From positions 65,832-129,831 of the forward strand of contig CAZOKH010000002.1 in NCBI GenBank assembly GCA_964580315.1: a stretch of 64,000 nt of DNA, in the 5' to 3' direction. Each line of letters begins with the position of its first letter. Within the stretch, counting starts at the first letter, position 1. A model generated the notes under the pieces. That model did not search any database. It saw only the letters and a list, made by a program, of their open reading frames with translations, and was not told where the DNA came from. Positions 1-7,850 of the stretch are shown here, in pieces. A program made the position numbers and the translations under genes. This stretch comes from CAZOKH01 sp964580315 (GTDB taxonomy: Bacteria > Chloroflexota > Anaerolineae > Anaerolineales > Anaerolineaceae).

Positions 1-485
1 ATGCCGCGGATGAAGATAACCACCAGGCCGACCAGCAGGTAGCGGATGGCGAGATCGCCCAGACCGTAACCGGCTGTTTCGACGCCGCTGGCAATACCAG
101 CCCACACGAAGATTTCACCCGGGTTGATGTGCGGGAACAGACCAAGCGGAGGGTGAACGAAAGAAACTGCCGCATCGTAGAAAGCGGGTTTGAATTTCTC
201 GGGCAAGAAACGACCAATGGTGTAAGCCATCGGGTTGGTCAAGAAGAAACAAGCCAGGAACGGCATGATGATGTAGCGCAGCGGATAATAAATAGCGCCT
301 TCCTGACCGGCTTTTTCAGCCAGTTTGTCGATTTTTTCGGGTCCAATCAAAGCGACCAGAGCGTTTACAGCGGTCATCAGCACAACCAGCAAAGGCACGA
401 TACCAGACACCAAACCAGAGAATGTTGAAGCGCCTGCCTGGAACAAACCGATGAACCACTCGGCAAATGCAGCAAGTCCTGCCAT
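1..485 (-). CDS. srlA: PTS glucitol/sorbitol transporter subunit IIC (partial, C-terminus off the window)
   Basis: The reverse strand from an ATG at 485 translates to about 161 residues before the window edge. The product is a membrane protein resembling E. coli SrlA/GutA. It begins [18 protein letters not shown], then has hydrophobic segments, [39 protein letters not shown] and a further hydrophobic stretch. E. coli SrlA has the same order ([46 protein letters not shown]), which is why I name it. EIIC helps move sorbitol across the inner membrane with phosphorylation by EIIB. A strong ribosome binding site (AGGAGG) lies just upstream of the ATG. It follows gutM on the same strand, so both are probably in one sorbitol operon whose remaining genes lie beyond position 1. 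Confidence 0.9.
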   Translation of the reverse strand, partial: [161 protein letters not shown]

Positions 486-635
486 AATTTAGTCCTCCTG
501 AATAAAGATGAATGTGGTTTTGTATAGCAAAATGGTTAAAAAATGCTTGTGTTCAACATCCTGCTTATAAGCGCCTCTCCTTTCCTTTTTTCCCTGTGTT
601 AAAAACATATAACCCAAACCAAAAAACCGCGCCAA

Positions 636-1094
636 CTAGTCAGAAAGCGCAGAGTCCGCTGCACCCTCGTCCAGCGCGCTTTGAGGTTCCTGACCACTTT
701 CTTCCGAAGAAGTCTTGGCTTCCCTGGCTTTATAAATATCTCTGGCAGCGTTGCGAAACGCCTGCAACACCTTGGGTTTTATGGGCGGGGGATTCTGTTC
801 ATCAATAAGCTCAGACAGGTTTTTACCCTGCAATTCGGGCACCGGCCTCAGATCAGAAAAAGTTGTCCAGCCGGACAACTGTTCAGCATGCACAATGCGG
901 TCCTCATCATCAATCACCAGCACCACGTACACTCGGCCTTTATAGATGCCCCCTGTCGTGCCGATTGAAGCAGTGCCGTCTTTGCGCAAGACCTTCATAC
1001 GGTTATAAAAACGCTGGGTCTGCCTGCCAGTAAGCAAAAGCTGGGCAAACCAGCCGACAGCCAACCCCAGCACAATGATGGTTACATTATTCAT
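636..1094 (-). CDS. gutM: Glucitol operon activator-like protein GutM
   Basis: This 152-residue protein has one hydrophobic N-terminal segment (about residues 4-20). A core follows that resembles E. coli GutM/SrlM: a Q-x2-RF-N motif, a GxxYKGRVYVVLVIDDEDRIV segment, then a WTTFSDLRPVPELQGKNLSEL segment equivalent to the TVFARPQKIPAITGM region of the family. The C-terminal 35 residues are Ser/Glu-rich and probably disordered. In enterobacteria GutM works with the GutR repressor to control sorbitol uptake genes. Here it is the first gene of the minus-strand operon, 150 bp upstream of srlA, and diverges from a SorC-family regulator. It has its own well-formed promoter and a downstream operator copy. 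The assignment rests on sequence resemblance plus context. Confidence 0.8.
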   Translation of the reverse strand: MNNVTIIVLGLAVGWFAQLLLTGRQTQRFYNRMKVLRKDGTASIGTTGGIYKGRVYVVLVIDDEDRIVHAEQLSGWTTFSDLRPVPELQGKNLSELIDEQNPPPIKPKVLQAFRNAARDIYKAREAKTSSEESGQEPQSALDEGAADSALSD

Positions 1095-1155
1095 TAAAGC
1101 TCTCCACCAACAAGAAAAACATTCAAACTACCTGTCCTGCAACCGTCAATTATGC

Positions 1156-1188
1156 ACATTTGTTCATTGGTGATTAAGTGTGAACCAA
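1156..1188 (-). promoter_or_regulatory. Operator copy 1 (TTGGTT-N16-TGAACAAATGT)
   Basis: Read on the minus strand, TTGGTT (1188-1183) is followed 16 bases later by TGAACAAATGT (1166-1156). The same bipartite sequence with identical spacing occurs on the plus strand at 1525-1557 in front of the regulator gene. I infer both are bound by the SorC-family regulator encoded at 1598. Confidence 0.6.
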
Positions 1189-1192
1189 AATC

Positions 1193-1221
1193 ATTGTACA
1201 ATATTCAAAAACCTTTGTCAA
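1193..1221 (-). promoter_or_regulatory. Sigma70-type promoter of the gutM-srlA operon
   Basis: On the minus strand TTGACA (1221-1216) is followed after exactly 17 bases by TACAAT (1198-1193). Transcription would start near 1186 and leave a leader of about 90 bases before gutM. The operator copy at 1156-1188 sits right at and after this start point, a position suited to repression. Confidence 0.7.
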
Positions 1222-1517
1222 GAAGGCAACTTCGATTATCGATGGCGTTTGCTCACTTTTTTGTCATTGCGCAAAAAATCATCATCTACCAAACGGTTTT
1301 TGGCGAAAAAAACTCTTAATGCAGGTATATTTTTCTACTCAATCGCTCTTTATGTGTAATTTATTACGGTTTCACTTTTTCGGGTGATGTTTTCTATTTT
1401 TTTAACCACCGATGGTTGCATTCGATTTTCCGGTCGGATTCGTTCCTGTTTTGAGGATTTTTCCTGTTTCACCCCTGGCAAACCTATCCAAAAATCTCCA
1501 TTCTAATAAATTGATGA

Positions 1518-1546
1518 TTGAATCTTGGTTACATATGTGCTATTAT
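1518..1546 (+). promoter_or_regulatory. Promoter of the SorC-family regulator gene
   Basis: TTGAAT (1518-1523), a 17-base spacer and TATTAT (1541-1546) form a sigma70-like promoter about 50 bases upstream of the regulator start. The operator at 1525-1557 covers the spacer and the -10 element, which points to autoregulation. Confidence 0.6.
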
Positions 1547-1557
1547 TGAACAAATGT
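1525..1557 (+). promoter_or_regulatory. Operator copy 2, overlapping the regulator promoter
   Basis: TTGGTT (1525-1530) and TGAACAAATGT (1547-1557) repeat the arrangement seen at 1156-1188 in the opposite orientation. Within this copy GTTACATATGT (1529-1539) and ACAAATGTAAC (1550-1560) also form an imperfect inverted repeat (10 of 11 positions) with centres two helical turns apart, as expected for an oligomeric regulator. The rest of the 1095-1597 gap is AT-rich and holds no gene. Confidence 0.6.
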
Positions 1558-1597
1558 AACCTCATTTCGCCATCATTCGTTTGAGGGAGAAAGCAAA

Positions 1598-2554
1598 ATG
1601 CCCAGACACCCCCAGCAAGAAAAAATGCGCATGCTTTCCAAGGTGGGCTCGCTGTATTACGACCAGGGACTTACTCAGCAAGAAATCTCAGACAAACTGG
1701 GCGTCTCGCGCCCCATGGTATCACGCCTGATTAAACAGGCCCGCCAGGAAGGCATTGTTCAAATCAATGTGCTGCCACCTGCCGGCGTTTTTTCCGATCT
1801 CGAATATGAATTGGAACAAAAATACGGCTTGAAAGAAGCCATTGTGGTTGATGTTGACCCGCCCTACACCCAGTCGCTTGTATCTCGTCAACTGGGCATT
1901 GCCGCCGCCGATTATTTCTACCGCACCATGCGCGACGGCGACGTGATTGGCATGACCTGGGGCACCACCCTGCACTACATGGCTGCCTCCATGCACCCGG
2001 TTGAAACCCGTGATATGCACATCGCCCAGATTTTGGGCGGCCTGGGCCCTCCCGAATCAGAAGTGCACGCCAATTCCATTTGCAGCCGCATGGCGCAAAT
2101 GCTGGGATGCAAATTTACCATCATCCCCTCTCCCGGCATCGTGCGCAACATGGAAGCCAAAGGCGCATTTCTGGCCGACGGTTTTGTCAAAAATGCGCTG
2201 GAAATGATTAAAAAAGTCAATGTAGCCTACATCGGCATTGGCGCACCCACCCCCACCTCGGTGGTGATGAAAGATGGGACCATCATTTCACATGAAGAAT
2301 TGGACGACCTGCTGCGCAAAGGCGCTGTGGGCGACATTGGCCTGCGCTATTTTGACATCATGGGCAACCCCATCCAATCCGATATCGACGAACGCGTGAT
2401 AGGCGTGACCCTGGCGCAGATCAAAAAAATCAAGCGCGTGGTCGGCATTGCCGGCGGACCCGAAAAATACGAAGCCCTGCTGGGCGGCCTGCGCGGAGGT
2501 TACCTCAACGTGTTGATTACCGAGCAGGTGCTGGCCAAAAAATTGGTGCGGTAA
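1598..2554 (+). CDS. SorC/DeoR-family sugar-binding transcriptional regulator
   Basis: The 318-residue protein has an N-terminal helix-turn-helix (about residues 15-55, with YYDQGLTQQEISDKLGVSRP and VSRLIKQAR) and a long C-terminal SorC sugar-phosphate-binding domain. That domain contains GMTWGTTL, ILGGLG, IGIGAP and, near the end, VVGIAGGPEKYEALLGGLRGG, which are typical of the family. Such regulators usually bind a phosphorylated sugar and control uptake and catabolic genes. The start is supported by GAGGGAGA about 8 bases upstream. It is divergent from gutM-srlA, so sorbitol phosphate or a related sugar phosphate is the likely inducer, and the operator pair between the genes fits that. A hairpin follows the stop codon. 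The ligand is inferred from context. Confidence 0.87.
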   Translation: MPRHPQQEKMRMLSKVGSLYYDQGLTQQEISDKLGVSRPMVSRLIKQARQEGIVQINVLPPAGVFSDLEYELEQKYGLKEAIVVDVDPPYTQSLVSRQLGIAAADYFYRTMRDGDVIGMTWGTTLHYMAASMHPVETRDMHIAQILGGLGPPESEVHANSICSRMAQMLGCKFTIIPSPGIVRNMEAKGAFLADGFVKNALEMIKKVNVAYIGIGAPTPTSVVMKDGTIISHEELDDLLRKGAVGDIGLRYFDIMGNPIQSDIDERVIGVTLAQIKKIKRVVGIAGGPEKYEALLGGLRGGYLNVLITEQVLAKKLVR

Positions 2555-2588
2555 TTCTTTTACCGCGTAAAACACATACAATGCCTGG

Positions 2589-2622
2589 AGCGCCGATGTT
2601 AAAAATACAAGACATCGGCGCT
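2589..2622 (+). terminator. Hairpin after the SorC-family regulator
   Basis: AGCGCCGATGT (2589-2599) pairs perfectly with ACATCGGCGCT (2612-2622) across a 12-base loop. The following sequence is T-rich (ATGCTTTCATTTT) rather than an unbroken T-run, so termination may be moderate. Confidence 0.5.
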
Positions 2623-2723
2623 ATGCTTTCATTTTCGCAAGCCCATCGAATCGAATATAATGTGCGTCTAGCTTTCTAATATCCCTTGCAGGGTTTTTTA
2701 TTGATTGAAGTGGAGGAGCGTAC

Positions 2724-3944
2724 ATGCTGCACTTAATGAATTCATTGGGACGAAAACTGGAGCCGTTTAAACCTGCCAACCCCCAGATGGTGAATGTGTT
2801 CACCTGCGGGCCTTCGGTTTATAAACCAGCGCATATCGGCAATTTTCGCACCTTTGCCTATGAAGATATGCTGGTGCGCTACCTGGAATACAGCGGCTAC
2901 TCCGTTTGCCGCGGCATGACCATTACCGATATCGAAGATAAAGCCGTGGAAGAAGCGCAACTGCTGAAACAAGACGTTTTCAGCATGACCGATAAAAACT
3001 TGCGCCTGGTTGAGCAGGAAATGAACCTGCTGCATATCCGCAAACCCGAATATTTTGAAAAAGCCAGCAACCACGTGGACAGTGCGGTCAAAATCATCCA
3101 GGCTCTGCTGGACAAGGACATTGCCTACTGGCATGACGGCAATGTGTATTTTGATCCGCGCAAGGTTCCCGGCTTTGGAAAGCTCTACCAGTTGGACATG
3201 AGCCAGTGGCCTGCCAACCCCAAACGCTTCCACAAAGACACCTATCCCGACATGCGCTGGAATCGCGGCGATTTCATTTTGTGGCACGGCGAGCGCAGCG
3301 CCGGCCCGGTGTGGTGGGACACCGCCATTGGCCGCGGCCGCCCCTCGTGGAATGTGCAGGACGGCAGCATTGTGGTGGACTGCATTGAAGAGCCGCTGTC
3401 CATCTACTGCGGCGGCATCGATAACCTGGTGCGCCACCACGATTACAACATTGCCATTCTTGAATCAGTGCGCCCTTACCCCATGGCGCTCACCTGGCTG
3501 CACGGCGGGCACCTGTATGTGGACGGTAACAAGATGTCCAAAAGCCGCGGCAACATCATCTACACCCACGATCTCATTCAGCAAGGTTACAGCGCTGAAG
3601 AAGTGCGTTTCTTCCTGCTGTATGCCGGGCATTACCGCGCCCGGCTGAATTTTACAGCGGCGGCCATGCAGCGCACCGCCGAACGCCTGCGTTCGATCCA
3701 AAAGAGAATTGAGCCCATCAGCGCCCGCGCCGCCGGCAGCGCCCCTGCGGAAGATGGATTGGGCAAAGAACTGACCGCCCTCTTCACCGCAAAAATGGAC
3801 GAGGATTTAAACCTGCGCGGCGCGGTGGATGCCGTTTCCAAACGCCTGGAAAAATTGGACGCCGCCAGCCTTCCACCGGCCGAAGCCGCCGGTGCACTGC
3901 ACGCCATGCAGCGCATAGACCATGTGCTGCAAGCTTTTTTCTAA
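2724..3944 (+). CDS. Cysteinyl-tRNA synthetase-like protein with a degenerate zinc site
   Basis: This 406-residue class I aminoacyl-tRNA synthetase homologue is shorter than normal CysRS (about 460). It keeps Cys28 in TCGPSVY, a HIGH-like signature HIGN (37-40) and a KMSKS-type loop KMSKSRGN. An ungapped alignment with the E. coli catalytic region (GRPGWHIECSAM to HHENEIAQ) gives GRPSWNVQDGSI to HHDYNIAI here. Two of the four zinc ligands that recognise the cysteine thiol are therefore replaced: Cys209 by Asp213 and Glu238 by Asn242; Cys28 and His238 remain. The protein may activate another amino acid or take part in a ligase reaction like that of MshC. It reads into glycerate kinase 33 bases downstream. 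A weak TATAAT lies at 2656-2661. The family call is secure; the substrate is unknown. Confidence 0.75.
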   Translation: MLHLMNSLGRKLEPFKPANPQMVNVFTCGPSVYKPAHIGNFRTFAYEDMLVRYLEYSGYSVCRGMTITDIEDKAVEEAQLLKQDVFSMTDKNLRLVEQEMNLLHIRKPEYFEKASNHVDSAVKIIQALLDKDIAYWHDGNVYFDPRKVPGFGKLYQLDMSQWPANPKRFHKDTYPDMRWNRGDFILWHGERSAGPVWWDTAIGRGRPSWNVQDGSIVVDCIEEPLSIYCGGIDNLVRHHDYNIAILESVRPYPMALTWLHGGHLYVDGNKMSKSRGNIIYTHDLIQQGYSAEEVRFFLLYAGHYRARLNFTAAAMQRTAERLRSIQKRIEPISARAAGSAPAEDGLGKELTALFTAKMDEDLNLRGAVDAVSKRLEKLDAASLPPAEAAGALHAMQRIDHVLQAFF

Positions 3945-3977
3945 AACGATTGACACGAATTCAACCTGGGGTAAACC

Positions 3978-5351
3978 ATGAATCTTGATACCATCCAATT
4001 ACCCGGCTGCCTCAGCCGGCGCCGTGAAGCCCGGGCTGTTCAGGGCATTTGCCAGGCAGCCCTAAACGCCGTCGAACCGCGGCAAGCCGTGCGCGAGGCG
4101 GTGCGCTTCACCGGCAGCACACTGCGCACCCTTGACGGCAGCTACAACCTGAACAACTTCGACCGCGTGCTGCTGGTCAGCATTGGCAAAGCAGCGCTTC
4201 CCATGGCAGAGGCCATGCACAGCGTGCTGGGCGGGCGCATCACCGCCGGCCTGGTGGTCACCAAGCACGCCGGGGATGAAACGATTGAAAACTTTGAAAT
4301 CATCGAAGCCGGCCACCCCCTGCCCGACCAGCGCAGCCAGGCAGCCGCAGAACGCCTCATCAGCCTGCTGCAAACCACCACCCCGCGCGACCTGGTGATT
4401 TGCCTGCTTTCGGGCGGCGGCTCAGCCCTGCTGACCAGCCCGGCAGCCGGGCTGACTCTGGATGATTTGCAACAGCTCACCCGCGCCCTGCTGGCCTGCG
4501 GGGCCGACATCACCGAAATCAACACCCTGCGCCGCCATCTCGACCGGGTGAAAGGCGGCGGTTTGCTGCGCCTGGGCAATCCCGGCGCCTGGTTGTCGCT
4601 GATCCTCTCGGATGTGCTGGGTAGTCCGCTGGAAAGCATTGCCTCGGGCCCGGCAGCCGCCGACCCCACCACCTTTGCCGACGCCGCCGCCATCCTGGAT
4701 CACTACGGCCTGTGGGATTCCATCCCGCAGTCTGTGCAAACCGCGCTGCGCGACGGCCTGGCAGGCAAACTGCCCGAGACGGTGAAACCCGGCGACCCCT
4801 GCCTGCAGCATGTGCAATCGACCATCGTGGGCGATAACACGGTGGCCGCGCACGCTGCACTGCAGCAGGCGCAAATGGAAGGTTTTCACACCCTGATGCT
4901 AAACGAACCCCTGCAGGGCGAAGCCAGCCAGGTGGGCGCCGCCCTGGGAAACATGCTGCGCTCGGCTGTTGAGCGCGACTGTCCCCTGCCGCGCCCGGTT
5001 TGCATTGTGGCCGGCGGTGAAACCACCGTCACCCTGCGCGGAGGCGGCAAGGGCGGGCGCAACCAGGAGCTGGCATTGGGAGCCGCCCTGCAGCTTGCCG
5101 GTGCGGAGGATGCAGCCCTGTTGACCCTGGCCACCGATGGTGAAGACAGCACCACCGGCGCCGCCGGCGCCGCCGTTGACGGCAGCACCCTGCAGCGCGC
5201 CCGTCAAACAGGTTTGACGGCAGAGAATGCCCTGCGCGACAATGATTCATTCACCTTTTTCTCTGCCCTGGGTGATGTGCTGATCACCGGCCCCACCGGC
5301 ACCAACGTCAACGACCTGGTATTATTGTTTGCCTTCGAACAAATGCGTTGA
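3978..5351 (+). CDS. Glycerate 2-kinase (MOFRL/DUF4147 family)
   Basis: The 457-residue protein matches type-2 glycerate kinases, which phosphorylate D-glycerate to 2-phosphoglycerate with ATP. The N-terminal DUF4147 part contains SIGKAALPMAEAM, LLSGGGSALLTSP, LRRHLDRVKGGGLLRL and SLILSDVLGSPLESIASGP. The C-terminal MOFRL domain contains VAGGETTVTLRGGGKGGRNQE, LATDGEDSTTGAAGA and the final ALGDVLITGPTGTNVNDL. Length and motif order are normal for the family. The gene lies 33 bases after the CysRS-like gene, so the two are probably cotranscribed. The product would feed glycerate from sugar acid or glyoxylate metabolism into lower glycolysis. An 11-bp hairpin and a T-run follow it. Confidence 0.88.
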   Translation: MNLDTIQLPGCLSRRREARAVQGICQAALNAVEPRQAVREAVRFTGSTLRTLDGSYNLNNFDRVLLVSIGKAALPMAEAMHSVLGGRITAGLVVTKHAGDETIENFEIIEAGHPLPDQRSQAAAERLISLLQTTTPRDLVICLLSGGGSALLTSPAAGLTLDDLQQLTRALLACGADITEINTLRRHLDRVKGGGLLRLGNPGAWLSLILSDVLGSPLESIASGPAAADPTTFADAAAILDHYGLWDSIPQSVQTALRDGLAGKLPETVKPGDPCLQHVQSTIVGDNTVAAHAALQQAQMEGFHTLMLNEPLQGEASQVGAALGNMLRSAVERDCPLPRPVCIVAGGETTVTLRGGGKGGRNQELALGAALQLAGAEDAALLTLATDGEDSTTGAAGAAVDGSTLQRARQTGLTAENALRDNDSFTFFSALGDVLITGPTGTNVNDLVLLFAFEQMR

Positions 5352-5367
5352 TTTCCCAAAAAAGTTG

Positions 5368-5515
5368 TATAATAGAAATCTGCTTCTGGGTTCATTCAAA
5401 AGGCAAAGGGATATACCCTTTGCCTTGATACTTTGGTACAGGTTTTTTTTATCGGCCCGGCTTAAGCCGGTCAACCGGGAAGGAACCCCCGGAAAACTCC
5501 TTTTCCAAAATTCTT
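5368..5515 (+). promoter_or_regulatory. Leader region before hppA: -10 element, strong hairpin, T-run and GC-rich folds
   Basis: TATAAT at 5368-5373 could be a -10 box, although no good -35 element lies 17 bases upstream. Next comes a perfect 11-bp hairpin, AAGGCAAAGGG (5400-5410) with CCCTTTGCCTT (5416-5426), then an eight-T run (5443-5450), then GC-rich self-complementary sequence including CCGGCTTAAGCCGG (5458-5471). The hairpin may simply terminate glycerate kinase transcripts. If the -10 box is real, the segment is instead a structured 5' leader of the pyrophosphatase gene. I do not recognise it as a known riboswitch. Confidence 0.45.
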
Positions 5516-7630
5516 ATGCCCTCTGAACAATCAACCGCTTATCGTTCCTCAGCACAAAGCTCCGCCCGCACATCCCCAATCTCCTTACTTAAAAACAGAT
5601 TGCTCTATCTCAGTATACCCGTAGCACTGGCTGTGGCGGTCATCATCGCCACGCTGGATATGCGCCTGTATGCCGTTTCGCTGGTTTGCGGTGTGCTGGG
5701 GATAGCACTGGCGGTGGTCTTTATCCTCAAAATCACCCGCCGTCCCATCCTGGCAACCCACATGCAAATCGTGGCGGACGACATTCGCATCAGCGCCAGT
5801 GCCTACCTGAACCGGCAAATTCGCACCGTGCTGCTGGTGACGCCTTTCTTCGCCGCGCTGCTGTACTTCATCCTGGGCTGGCAGGCAGCCGTCACCGCCA
5901 TCATGGGCGTGCTCACCTCGCTGCTGGCAGCCTATGTGGGCATGTCGGTCAGCGTGCGCACCAACCTGCAAACCGCCGATGTCGCCAGAGAAGGCAAAAG
6001 CAGCCCCTTCCGCGTGGCGCTGTACGGCGGTTCGGTGATGGGACTGTGCATCACCGGCTTCAGCCTGGTGGTGCTTTCCATCCTGTTTAGCATTTTCAAG
6101 ACTCCCGAGTCAATGATCGGGTTTGCCTTTGGCGGCGGCCTGGCGGCGCTGTTTGCACAAATTGGCGGCGGCATTTTCACCAAATCGGCCGATGTGGGCG
6201 CCGACCTGGTGGGCAAAATTGAAGCCAACATCCCCGAAGACGATCCGCGCAATGCCGCCGTGATCGCCGATCTGGTGGGCGACAACGTGGGCGACTGCGC
6301 CGGGCGCGGCGCCGACCTGTTCCAGACCTTCAGCGACGACCTGGTGACCGGTTCGATTGTGGCCATAGCCATGATCTCGATTTATGGGTCGCGCGCCGCA
6401 TTTTTCCCCTTCTTGCTGCAAAGCGCCGGTTTGTTTGCTTCCACTGCCGGCATCTTTGCCAGCCGGGAATGGAAACGCGGCATGAACCCCACCACCCAGT
6501 TCAACATCGGGCTGGCGGTCAGCTCCATCTTAAGTATTGGCATTGCCCTGCTGCTTTCGCGCCTGCTGCTGAACGATTGGATTGTGGGCATTGGCGCCAC
6601 CCTGGGTGTGCTGATCACCACCGTGGCTTCGGTCAGCACGCGCTATTACGCCGGCATGGACGGCAAGCCGGTGAAGGATATTGCCATTGCCTCCAAACGC
6701 GGCGCCGCCCTCAACCTGATCACAGGCCTGGGATACGGCTTGCAAAGCCCGGTATTCCCGGTCATTGTGCTGGTGGCAGTCATCATTTCCATCTACACCT
6801 TCTCGAACGGCAACTTGCTGGCGCTGGTGGGCGTCAACATTGGCACCGACCTGCTCATCACCTACATCATGGCCGCCGATGCTTTCGGCCCCATCGTTGA
6901 CAATGCCGCCGGCATCGCGGGCATGTCCAACGAATCAGAAGGGGTGATCAGCCAGTTGGCCAGGCTCGATTCGGTGGGCAACACCATGAAAGCCATCACC
7001 AAAGCCTATGCCATGATCTCGGGCACCATCACCGCCTTCGTCATCTTTCTCACTTTCTACAAATCGGCCGGCATCACGTCCATTGACGTCACCACGCCCT
7101 TTAATCTGGGCTTCCTGTTCATTGGCGTTTCGCTGCCGTTCCTGGTTTCTTCGCTGGTCATCGGCTCTACGGCCAAAACCGCCCAGTTGATGGTGGACGA
7201 GGTGCGCAAACAATTCCATCTCAACCCCAAAATCATGGAAGGCCAGGCCAAACCCGACTATTCGCACTGCGTCGATATTGCCACCGGTAACGCGTTGAAA
7301 GAAATGATCTTACCCAGCGCGGTCAGCATCCTGGTGCCGATTGCTGTGGGCTATTTCTTCGGCATGAACGCCCTGGGCGCCGTGCTGGTGGGGTCGGTGG
7401 CCTGCTCAGCCCTGCTGGGACCCTTCTTCAACAACGTGGGCACCGCTTTTGACAATGCCAAAAAAGTGATTGAAGATCAAACTGGCATGAAAGGCACCCC
7501 CGAACACATTGCCGCCGTCACCGGCGACACGGTGGGCGACCCGCTCAAAGATGTTGCCGGACCGTCCATCCTGATCTTCATGAAACTGGTGGGCATGACC
7601 GCCCTGTTGATTGTGCCTCTTTTCAAATAA
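5516..7630 (+). CDS. hppA: K+-independent membrane-bound proton-pumping pyrophosphatase
   Basis: The 704-residue polytopic membrane protein (about 16 helices) hydrolyses pyrophosphate and pumps H+ across the membrane. The signature region is intact: DVGADLVGKIEANIPEDDPR, then NVGDCAGRGADLFQTF. The late acidic motifs DNAAGIAGM, DNAKKVIED and TGDTVGDPLKDVAGPS are also present. The residues that set potassium dependence read GNTMKAIT: Lys replaces Ala in the GNT-x-A/K position and Thr stands three residues later, the pattern of K+-independent H+-pumping enzymes. The ATG at 5516 has no clear Shine-Dalgarno sequence, and there is no internal Met before the first helices. It recovers energy from biosynthetic pyrophosphate. 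A short stem (CAACCTGG with CCAGGTTG, 7632-7677) follows the stop. Confidence 0.95.
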   Translation: MPSEQSTAYRSSAQSSARTSPISLLKNRLLYLSIPVALAVAVIIATLDMRLYAVSLVCGVLGIALAVVFILKITRRPILATHMQIVADDIRISASAYLNRQIRTVLLVTPFFAALLYFILGWQAAVTAIMGVLTSLLAAYVGMSVSVRTNLQTADVAREGKSSPFRVALYGGSVMGLCITGFSLVVLSILFSIFKTPESMIGFAFGGGLAALFAQIGGGIFTKSADVGADLVGKIEANIPEDDPRNAAVIADLVGDNVGDCAGRGADLFQTFSDDLVTGSIVAIAMISIYGSRAAFFPFLLQSAGLFASTAGIFASREWKRGMNPTTQFNIGLAVSSILSIGIALLLSRLLLNDWIVGIGATLGVLITTVASVSTRYYAGMDGKPVKDIAIASKRGAALNLITGLGYGLQSPVFPVIVLVAVIISIYTFSNGNLLALVGVNIGTDLLITYIMAADAFGPIVDNAAGIAGMSNESEGVISQLARLDSVGNTMKAITKAYAMISGTITAFVIFLTFYKSAGITSIDVTTPFNLGFLFIGVSLPFLVSSLVIGSTAKTAQLMVDEVRKQFHLNPKIMEGQAKPDYSHCVDIATGNALKEMILPSAVSILVPIAVGYFFGMNALGAVLVGSVACSALLGPFFNNVGTAFDNAKKVIEDQTGMKGTPEHIAAVTGDTVGDPLKDVAGPSILIFMKLVGMTALLIVPLFK

Positions 7631-7701
7631 ACAACCTGGGGTAGAATCACACCACAACGATCCATTATTCCAGGTTGTCACCTTCAGAAACTCACACAAT
7701 G

Positions 7702-7794
7702 GTGATTGCGAGGAGGGCGCACGCCCGACGCGTCAGTCTCAATGCCAAATTTTGGGATTGCCGCGCCCCGAAAGAACATCGGGGCTTGCAATAA
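7702..7794 (+). repeat. Dispersed ~93-bp repeat, copy 1
   Basis: The segment runs from GTGATTGCGAGGAGGGCG to TTGCAATAAC and includes CCCGACGCG, CAGTCTCAA and GCCCCGAAAGAACATCG. An inverted near-copy lies at 35520-35610 and a partial copy at 15626-15665. It is non-coding and intergenic. Confidence 0.7.
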
Positions 7795-7850
7795 CAGGCA
7801 GGCGGCAACCTGCAATAATCAGAATCCATCATTCCAAAAACGAGGTAAAA

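Noticed and set aside
5440..5515. Resemblance of GGTCAACCGGGAAGGAACC to the small SRP RNA tip.
   Set aside because: The conserved AGCAGC partner strand and the extended stem of 4.5S RNA are absent.
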